DNA of 64,000 bases from Fasciolopsis buskii (Eukaryota; Platyhelminthes; Trematoda; Plagiorchiida; Fasciolidae). A model generated the notes under the pieces. The model ran no database searches and was not told where the DNA came from. It worked only from the letters and a program-made list of their open reading frames with translations. Location: NCBI GenBank assembly GCA_008360955.1, contig LUCM01009841.1, positions 179,047 through 243,046 of the forward strand, given 5' to 3'. How positions within the stretch are numbered: position 1 is the stretch's first letter; each line of letters opens with the position of its first letter. Below, in pieces: positions 55,493 through 64,000 of this stretch. A program made the translations under genes and the position numbers.

Positions 55493-58400
55493 GCGCCGAA
55501 AGAAACTGCTATCGATAATAATATGCCTATGAGTAGTAGAAGTAAATCTGAGATAGGTCTACATCAAAAAACAGATGAGCACCACCGATGCCCCTTAGAT
55601 CACTGCTCGCTGTTAACTGCGGTTTCTCTCGGAATACCGTAATGCTTCACCAGAATCGCGCGTTTTGGGAACCTAAGCTTCAAGCTCTAAAATTACTAAA
55701 AGACGCAGCTGTGCTAAGTATGAAAATGCTAAATTAGGTAAGGAAATTTCAAGCAATCGCCCGTTGCACTAAATCTTACTACAGTGTTTTTAGTAATAAA
55801 TTCATAAGCATCACTTCAGAATGCGAAACAAAATATCCCACTATTCCATTTTTTAATCTTGAATTGTCTCTTTTCATTCTCTGGGATAAACAATACGCTG
55901 TGGAGCAAGCTAATGAATCATGAAACATTGAGAAGAATGCATTTATGTATTGCTGTAACCGAAATAATTCCATAATCATTGTACACCCTTTATATAAATA
56001 TTAGTTTTAGACTGTTGTACTGCCTCAAATAATTTAACTTATTCGCATTTGCTTTATCATCAGTATCCGAACCGGTTTATCCCCACCACATTATCCTTTT
56101 TCAATAGATAACGGCCAAAATTTCGGTTGCTTAAGCCACTCCTGTAGTGAAAGCTCAAAGTGAACTGCAACTATTTCAAACAGGGGAGTTCAATCGCTTA
56201 AGCTCCAATGTGAGCAAGATGTTTTCTAGGTGGTCAATTTGAACTTAACAAGCCGCTTTTGATTGGTAGTCGGGATTACAACAAATTTTCATCTTCTCTA
56301 TGATATGAGCACAGCGGTAAGCGATGCCCCTTCTTCTGTTCCAATATTGGGCGGCCCTTGAAGCACCCGACGATTGATATCAAAGAGAAATTTCCCAGAA
56401 AACCGGAGAATTACTACATGGATAACGATGTAAACGTTTCTTTACCGAACAACAAATATACCCTTCTAACGCACGCAATACATATCTCATGCAGTCTTGT
56501 GGGCTCTTGCTTATCGATTTATTTCGCGCTATTTTCTATTTAGTATTAGTAACTGGTGCATCGTTGCCAACATAGAGACATATTTCGCGTTGTCCGCACC
56601 TATTTTCTTTCGTATAATGACCACGAGTGATAAGGGCAATGGGTAGCTGGGTAAAAATTAAAGTTATATTCTTGTCTCAAGAAGAGCTGTCCAAATCACG
56701 GTCAAAATATTAATTTGAGGGTGGTTCTAAATCACAGACACACATGTTAATAAAATCTGTCCAACTGATCTTCCGATTTGTTGGTTAATTCGTTGGTGAT
56801 TGAGTTCAGTCTTTCACAGGTAATGAACTTTCGTCAAAAACATACAATGCAGATGGACACTTGTACAACTACTTCCAAATTAAGCATTGTAAAAACGGAT
56901 TACATGTGTAGGATTCCCAACATTCTTACATTACTTGAAAATGATTACTTTGGTTTTACGCCCCCAGTTGCCGTAGTTCTGTCAGTCTAGGTAATAATTG
57001 TATGATAACAACAGCTCTATATCACACGATGCAGCCTTCATTCATCCATGACATTATTGATCTGGGCTGAATTTAACTTGCCATCACTTTTCATAATATA
57101 GAGCACTAAACATGGTTGGCATATTTGCATGAAACATATGTTACAACGAAGGGCTTATACGTCCATCTATTTATTCGTGAAGGGAATAAGATGCTGTCCA
57201 ATCGCAGATGTTCCAAGAGAACCTGAGTATGCACGCATGTAAATAGGAAGTCATATGAACCCTTACAGACCGCCTGAGTCTTCTCGTATGCAAATGCAAA
57301 ACAACACGTTCTGAACAATTCAAACCACCAATCATGCAAAATAACAAACGAGCTAGAAATATTTACAACCATTAAAAACACGTTTTATTCAGCGAATGAT
57401 GTAAAATGAGATGATCAAGAGATTCATCAAACAACGATTCAAAAATGATTACCGCATTACTGGAAGAAACCGTCACACAGGCATCGGTACATTTTTCTAA
57501 TTTTTTAGCAGTACTTACTGGATCACACGTCGACCTGCGCGCTGACGCTAAGGCAACAAGTAAAACAATTTGAAGGTCAGTTTAACTCCATATAGGTTAC
57601 GGGCAACATTTCACCCAATCAGAAAAATTTTTCAGGGTTATTCCAAAGGCACCATTGACGTTCCAAAAGCATGGATTCCGTTGAAAGGGAAAGTAGTAAA
57701 GTCCCACCGTATATAAGGATAGACATCGCTCAATAGCCGGTGTTAAATTCCCGGAAAATTACTCAAATTGTGGCAAACAATTTTTTTTACTGTCTTTTTG
57801 TTAAGTCTTAGATCACGATATTGGCTGTGCCGAATGTGATGTGCCGCTGAACGTCAAGTGAGGGAAGTTTATTTGTCACACCTACGGGAATTTTATCCGT
57901 GCAGGTTCAGCCCAAGTTTAGAGAAAAGAAATCTGCCAGGTTCGGAAGGATTTTGTCTTTTCTTCAGATTGTAATTGCCCACTGAAGCCGTAATTTCCTC
58001 AGGTAGATCATTCTCACTGAAACCATCCCATCGGTCATAAAACTGGCTATGAGGAAGTTCCGAGGCCTTGGTTATGATGCCCTCCCTCAGCTTACCACCA
58101 GCGGGGACAGTGTAATGGAAAATGTTTTATCATTGTTACTAATTTCCTTGATTAGAACAGATGATGTACCAGGAACGGGTCATCTCAGATGAAGCTCAGA
58201 GCAGCAGAATACGTACTGTGCTTCCAGAGGCTGGCGATGCACAACAGCGGGCGAGGATAGCAAGCGACCTTTGCTGAGGTAAATCGAACAGTTACTATTA
58301 TATTTCGATCTCGAAAGAAGCTGTTTTATAGAAGGTGCCTAGTAAAGGTTTTGTGGGTCGTGGAGGAAGTTATAATAATACGCGTATTTCTCGAATTCCG

Positions 58401-59100
58401 GATGGCAAATTCAGAGCAAGGCACGCTGAAAAAATTCTCGGTTTAAGATGATTACAACTGCAAGCTCAGCAAGGCGAATCAAAGGCAAACAGCTAGAAAC
58501 AACTAAAATTAAGTGCACAACGGTCTTACAAACGGATTATCCAAAGGGTAGTTATTTTACGGTAAAACGTGCACTTAGCTAAAGGCACTCCGCATCATTA
58601 GGCAATGATGCATATCAACAGGCTGCGCTCTTCCAACTGTTCTCGTTTTTGTAAAATCCAGTTTTTCTTGAGTTGCTGCAAAAAGCCAATAGCCTTTTCT
58701 CAAAATTTGCGCGGTGCGCAATCGTGTTTCAATTCCCTGCTCACTTGTTTCTTACGTGTGTACAATTGCTAACATTTGACTGAGATAATCATGCGTGCTT
58801 CGACGTGGCTTTGTGCAAGCATCTCAAGATCGGAGAATCATATGCATTAATATTAATGTGCAATTTTTAATGAGCAATGAAGCCGGTGGATGAAAATGTT
58901 ATTTAAATGCACCATTTTGCAATAATCGCCAATTATCCGTCACAAATTTAAGCAAACTCGCCCTCAGCGGGAGCAGTCAAAAGTCATTCAAAATGCCCTG
59001 TTACACATTTGGAAGCATTCTGGGTAAATGGGCTTTAATTACGATCGTATGCCGGAAGCCATCCAAGAAATAGTTCCGTAGAAGACCAAAGTTATAGTAA
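55493..59100. other. Intergenic, no gene seen
   Basis: Short frames only. Two small palindromes: GCATCATT-AGGC-AATGATGC at 58592-58611 and CATTAATATTAATG at 58845-58858. Confidence 0.4.
58592..58611. repeat. Perfect 8-bp stem hairpin
   Basis: GCATCATT and AATGATGC arms with a 4-nt loop; no T-tract or other context. Confidence 0.7.
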
Positions 59101-61600
59101 GAGAATTTTTCTGCGGAATTAATTTAGCGGTGGAAAAAAATGTGGGCGAAAACCTAGAATTCCACGTGGTGTTGTTGGATGCAAATGAAAAGTCAAGTAA
59201 AGGAACGGGATGAGGAACATAATTCGTATACTATTTGCAGTCAATGAAAAGAAATTTTGTAGTAACAGATTCAGGACGCTAGTGGGAAGAAGGAGAGGGA
59301 TGAAGGCTGAATGAGGTACGAGTGGAATAGAAGACATTATGATTCAATTAAGGATTGCAGTTATGAGCAATAAATTGTGGATAAGTTTACTGTTACGAGA
59401 ATTTTGACAGATAAGATAGGGAAATGTTGACCAGAAGCAACGGCATCATACTCACTGACAGACTGACGACTGAGTTAGGTCGAGCGGGATGGTGAGCACA
59501 GAAACGGTCGGCTGATATGTTTGTTCTCAGAATAATCTAGGTCTACTAGCCGGCCCACAGGCACGGGCCCTTCTGCGTGCTGTTGTACCCGGCAGTGCAA
59601 TTGGTGGAGATATCAGTCTGGGAACATGCGTCCGGCGTCTAAAGTCCAGTGGAAGTCAAGATGAGCGGGGCATAGTGGGCGGTGCTTTGCGCGGGGAAAA
59701 CAGGGGTTCAACGACGGTTAACTTACCTCTCAAATACAAGCACAATGACGTAATGAAACCCCGGGAACCAACTTCATGGAGCGAGGTCCGACATGTTAAT
59801 TTAAGTACAACCATTGGTATGGCTAGACAGTCTGATAAAATGTAGAAGGGATAGCAGCCTGGAAAAATAGCAGCCTTCAACGGAGAGGGTGATGGTCAAT
59901 GAAAAAAGGATGAAAGGGTAAAAAAGTATGTGAGTGATTGGGAAAGCCGGGGAAATATCCATGGCACAAGAACATTGGCAGCTTGGGCAGAGCTGGAGTT
60001 AAGGGGAGCCAAGAGTAGATCCAAACTTGAAATGGATAGAACAACTTTATTTAAGCAGTGACCAGCGGGGATAAATCACAGGTATTGCCCACGTTTCACT
60101 AACATGATTCGCTCTGTTGCAGTTTAATACGCAGTGCAATGGAACACTGGGAGTGAAAAGAAATAAAAGGCATGGACTGGACTTCAGAAGCTGGCAACCT
60201 GAAAAAATGCGATCGGGTTTTTAAAACCGATTGTTTGAACGTGCAACTCTTGTTACTTTTGTTAGCCCATAACCATTACGACAACTTGTGCATCGCTCTT
60301 ACTGGGCTCTGAACGACCGCTGCACCGACAACTCGAACACTCCACCGGTGCAACGAAAAGACTCGAAAGTGGTTTGGGGTTCACTGTTGTTGATAGAGGC
60401 ATACAAGCGATGCGTAAGTGAGTAAAGCACAAATAGCAGCCTCGCTTAGGGGTCTGGGTTTGCTTTAACAAGCGATCCGGAGGAGAAAATCAACATTCCG
60501 CTGGTGGTTTGTATCTACCAATGCAGCTTGAGCCGCATAGTATACGATCACAAAAACGAGGACTGATAATGCAGGAGAATTCTGAAAGGGCATGGTAAAG
60601 GGGAATTAAAGCGAAGGAAAATTATAAACAAATCTCTAGGTGGAAAATTATCATGAGGACGGTAAACGGAAGGAGCAGTCAGGTGTCAGTGACTCAAAGT
60701 AATAAGAAGTTTGAATGAGGCTGTTGGCGTCTTTCATTTTTAGAGGTAATATATAGTTGCGAGGGTAAAAAGTTTAAAAGGGAGTTTAGGGGTGTTTGAA
60801 TGAGATTATATGACGTCTGATGTGGTAGATGGCAGCTCACTTTCCCGGCCTGCAGACGACAGACAGGGAGGGTGGGATGGACATTTGGACGGACAGGGCC
60901 GTGGACACATGTGGATAGCCCAGTGTGCCAATACGCCGCCAATTCTAAAGCGTGAGAATAATTAGCTCTTCGGGCGAACAGAGCCAGTTTGAGATCTCCC
61001 CTTGCAATGGTTGGGTTTTGGGCTGATGGGAGACGAGCTCCCTGGAATATTTACCCAACGTCCCGGTTTAACTATTTTGTATTTATTTTTGGCAACAGAG
61101 GAAAGTCTAAGAGCATTTAGAAACTTTCCATAGCTCCTTCGCTGGGTCATAACACTCCGCAAATTGGCATTTTTCCCTGACTGCTGAGGGTGGTCTGTTT
61201 TCACCAATAACGCAAACTGTGATTTCGATGCTGCTGTAGCCTGGGATTTCTCTGCACGGGGCCATGAAAAGGGGAGGTAGGGGCAAGCAATCACACGAAG
61301 GAATGCAACAGGTTTTGGTCTGGGGGTAGGAACAAATCCAATAAAAGGCCTGATCAAGCGTTGTGAATGGAACGAGGTTTTTTAGGTCAATCGGGTGGGT
61401 AGAACTCAACAAGGGAGAAAAAACAATTGCTGTTACGCTGTAATCGACTGGCTGGGCGGTGTGAAATCAAGTGGGGCAGAATAAGTGTCACGAAATTATA
61501 GGTAAGAAGAGATTTTGGAATAAAGTGAATACTTAATTAGTGAGAGCATTCGAGATGAGAAAATCGAACTATTTCTTCAGGAGAAAGGAGTTCGATTTGT
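59101..61600. other. Purine-rich stretch, origin unknown
   Basis: The plus strand is unusually rich in G and A (many GGGAAA, GGAGG and GAAAAGG strings) compared with the rest of the window. It contains zeta copy 2. Minus frames at 60962-61357 (131 codons) and 61107-61412 overlap in different frames and look like by-products of the composition. Confidence 0.4.
60253..60505. repeat. Zeta dispersed repeat, copy 2
   Basis: Partner of 51836-52085, same orientation, clearly diverged. Confidence 0.5.
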
Positions 61601-62374
61601 TGAGATGGTAGGAATGTAATAGTGAGAACAAAATATTGACTAACACCACAGGGCACTTCGTGACACCGTCGCTTGTCGTGAGTTGTCATCCTGGAGATTT
61701 CATAGCTACTGTTTCGTTATTCTGGCATTATTCTCTAAGTAAGAATCATTTCCTCAGACATAAAAATTAGCTTGATTTTCCTGACCATTAAAATTCACGA
61801 TTCGATCAATGTTTATTTAGCTTGATAATTTTTGTCTAAGCTTTCACAGCCACATTTCCAGCTCTTAACTGCCCTTAGCATATACGCTTTTATTCTATAC
61901 CGCATAAATTCAATCGATCTGCTTAGTTGCCTCAACAGTAGATACACCTTTCGGCCTGTCTATCCACTTCTTTATCTTTAAGTTTCCATACCCCTCAACA
62001 TCAACCTGCTATTCAGACGTACAATGTGACTCAGGGTGTTTTCGTTTAAGTCACATTATAGTATACAGTTTAATTTAGCCAGTCATTTAACGGCTGTCAT
62101 CTGACATGGTGTATTATTGTCTTGTTAATTTACCTTCTGGCCCATTTTGTATACTCATAACCTGTTCCCCACCGTTGGTGCTCTCCTATTCTTGTGAAGT
62201 ATTCAGAAGTTACGTCGTTCTACAGTAACCCTTAACGTTTATCTTTCAAGAAGTGTACTAATCTGATTACACACAGTATCCTGTCAGCACTATAGTTGTA
62301 ACAACTATAAGTGGTCACATTTCACAACCTCACTTAGATTTTCTTCACAAACTAAATTTAGAAGTAAGAGCAGA
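61601..62374. other. Upstream of CR1-like ORF1, possibly its 5' UTR
   Basis: No coding frame. It may be the LINE 5' untranslated region, but there is no second copy here to mark the element's start. Confidence 0.3.
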
Positions 62375-63667
62375 ATGGCTCGTGGTGTTCAGCAGAGAGC
62401 CAGATGCGCCACTGAGAGTGTTCTCGAGACTACCTCTACAAGACGCTCCAAATTTGGCCCTCGCTTGGGAACAACGAGCCAATGCTCCGTAGTACTTAAT
62501 GACCCAGTGGGTGAAGCCCATGACAGGGCACGAATCTTCGAAAGAAGATTATCCAATTTAATGGATCATGTTAACAATTTGGAGCGCGCTATCTCAAAGC
62601 TTGCACTTCATTCTCACCTAATCGACCCTGAAACACGACTGGACAAACATGAGCTGGTGGCCGCTGGTAACTTCCTGGATGTGCTGGCGTCCGAAACATC
62701 GAGTGGAGTAGACAGGTCATGTAACGTTATTGTCTTCAACATCCCTGATCGTAATCCTATGAACGGCCTTAGAGATCACCTCTTGGCGGCTAGCGGCTTG
62801 GCGCACATACCATGTATAATGACGAGGCTGCGGAAGCGGACACAGCGTCATAGTTGCCCCCTCATGGTGCAGTTCCAGACAAAGATTCTAGCAAAGCTCT
62901 TCATCAGCAAGCAAAGCGTTATTGCTGCAACTACACCGTTTAAAAATATAAAAATAACCACAGGCAAAACACCTCTCCAAAGGGAAACGTTCGCCAAAAC
63001 TTCGCAAGACTCCAGTCACACGCATGCAATTTCCAAGAAACCATCACCAAACATTGCACGGCCCGTTACAGCGGAGTCGCCTAAAACGAGCATTGTGTCT
63101 CCAAAACATTCACCCGTTCGCCGGCCTAACAAAACTTCATTAGAGCCAATACCGTCCACCAGTTCACGCTCTACCTTGGTACACCTAGACATGTTGAGCT
63201 CGCCCCCCACATTTCAGCCCCCGTCCAAACGCCCCCACCTAGGCAACAGCAACACAACGTCACCTTGTTCAGTTAGACCTAAACACCCTTCCACCCCGAG
63301 CCCTCTCTACAGTAAGATTTCCAATGCCAGTACCTGTAGTTCACCGTCATACTCCAACCTGCCCCCAAAGGCTGCAGGCCCTCAAGTGTCCAGTGATGTG
63401 CTTGACACCAAGGAAAGCGACTTTTCTCTAACCAATGATGCTGCAACCCTCCTCACTAGAACAGGTCCACGTAAAACACATAAACCTCATCCACCTCCTA
63501 AGATCCCTGCCAAGCCCATAAATAGCAGCACCGTGCCATTAGATTTACCATGGTCACATTGCCCAGCCCCTTCAGGAGGTATGGCTAACTCCTCCTCATT
63601 TCAGCGCCATAAACAAACACAACAGCACCAAGAACCATCTCTCGCCACCCCATCCAACGTTATTTAA
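62375..63667 (+). CDS. CR1-like LINE ORF1 protein
   Basis: 430 codons from ATG 62375 to TAA 63667. Residues 48-80 (HDRARIFERRLSNLMDHV onward) form a short coiled coil. Residues 115-200 contain NVIVFNIPDRNP, then ASGLAHIPC and RLRKRTQRHSCPLMVQF, the pattern of the RRM-like fold in LINE ORF1 nucleic-acid-binding proteins. Residues 205-430 are Pro/Ser/Thr/Lys-rich and disordered. ORF1 proteins coat the element RNA and accompany it to the target site; the reverse transcriptase ORF2 would lie beyond the window. No zinc knuckle is seen. The same protein seems to continue in the next frame past the stop, so this copy is probably frameshifted. Element type is from memory of fluke CR1 ORF1s. Confidence 0.65.
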   Translation: MARGVQQRARCATESVLETTSTRRSKFGPRLGTTSQCSVVLNDPVGEAHDRARIFERRLSNLMDHVNNLERAISKLALHSHLIDPETRLDKHELVAAGNFLDVLASETSSGVDRSCNVIVFNIPDRNPMNGLRDHLLAASGLAHIPCIMTRLRKRTQRHSCPLMVQFQTKILAKLFISKQSVIAATTPFKNIKITTGKTPLQRETFAKTSQDSSHTHAISKKPSPNIARPVTAESPKTSIVSPKHSPVRRPNKTSLEPIPSTSSRSTLVHLDMLSSPPTFQPPSKRPHLGNSNTTSPCSVRPKHPSTPSPLYSKISNASTCSSPSYSNLPPKAAGPQVSSDVLDTKESDFSLTNDAATLLTRTGPRKTHKPHPPPKIPAKPINSSTVPLDLPWSHCPAPSGGMANSSSFQRHKQTQQHQEPSLATPSNVI

Positions 63668-64000
63668 TAACCATAACTTCAACCTCGTTTACCCTCGTAA
63701 AACTGAAACTGATTTCTGTAGTGCTGGCCCGTCACCTGTTCCCCCAAACGGACGCATGAACCATATGTAAATCTGGACAAGACCAAACTTTTCCGAGTTA
63801 CCCTTGACTGACCATCTACAGCCTGTAAACGCAATGCCTAAGCTGACCTGCCGAAACCTACTGCCCCAATTTCCCAGACCAAATCTCAAGGCTTCCAATC
63901 AGCTAGAAGTCAGGCCTCCAAACATCCTGCCACCTACTGATATGCTCCAAATGCCGTCAGGATACCCATTATTTTACCCGGTTTTTCCCTCAGCCAAACC
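63668..64000 (+). pseudogene. ORF1 C-terminal continuation in a shifted frame
   Basis: The frame one base off from ORF1 reads LFNNHNFNLVYPRKTETDF to NGRMNHM, one TAA at 63768-63770, then IWTRPNFSELPLTDH and on to PSGYPLFYPVFPSAKP, open to the window end. The Pro/Asn-rich composition matches the tail of ORF1, so the intact protein was probably longer. One frameshift and one stop separate it. Confidence 0.45.

Noticed and set aside
60962..61412. Overlapping minus frames of 131 and 101 codons
   Set aside because: They overlap in different frames within the purine-rich block, where stop codons are rarer by composition; no recognisable content.
1..64000. CRISPR arrays, bacterial operons or phage genes
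   Set aside because: No regularly spaced repeats, no ribosome binding sites with packed genes; the window is intron-rich eukaryotic DNA.

Overview
The window is eukaryotic nuclear DNA. It is AT-rich, most sequence is non-coding, the one real gene is split by introns of 0.3-6.7 kb, and decayed non-LTR retrotransposons and tRNA-derived repeats are everywhere. The RTE-type LINE proteins, a CR1-type ORF1, Penelope-like debris and the very long introns resemble digenean trematode (fluke) genomes. That placement is inference from memory of such families; no species is claimed.

Layout. 1-1546: the 3' part of a frameshifted RTE-like LINE on the plus strand, cut by the window edge. 1837-2116: a tRNA-headed element with terminal inverted repeats (here called alpha). 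About 3769 to 39591 on the minus strand: one gene reconstructed from 12 coding exons. Every internal exon pair joins in a matching reading phase, giving a 743-residue coiled-coil protein with an AATAAA signal 3' of the stop. Length, order of segments and the C-terminal block recall CCDC170-like proteins, but this identity is unverified. Its introns hold most of the interest: a possible LITAF-domain fragment in antisense (10257-10493), a tRNA-shaped hairpin (11704-11778), a Penelope-like 3' fragment (20431-21061), and alpha, beta, gamma, delta and epsilon repeat copies.

39592-47010: upstream flank with a 1.28-kb element bounded by ~200-bp inverted repeats (40525-41808), a possible alternative first exon (44240-44311), another alpha copy with a 13-bp flanking direct repeat (45247-45494), and a second, minus-strand RTE copy (45969-46893) abutting a fragment of a different RTE 3' end. 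47011-62374 has no gene I can support; it holds one member each of repeat pairs epsilon and zeta (plus the zeta partner), an orphan 151-codon ORF and a purine-rich stretch. 62375-64000 is ORF1 of a CR1-like LINE, frameshifted near its end and running off the window.

The only host gene supported is the coiled-coil gene. I did not find a defence system, gene cluster or other clearly new multi-gene system. The least explained structures are the two inverted-repeat elements (alpha and the 40.5-41.8 kb element).
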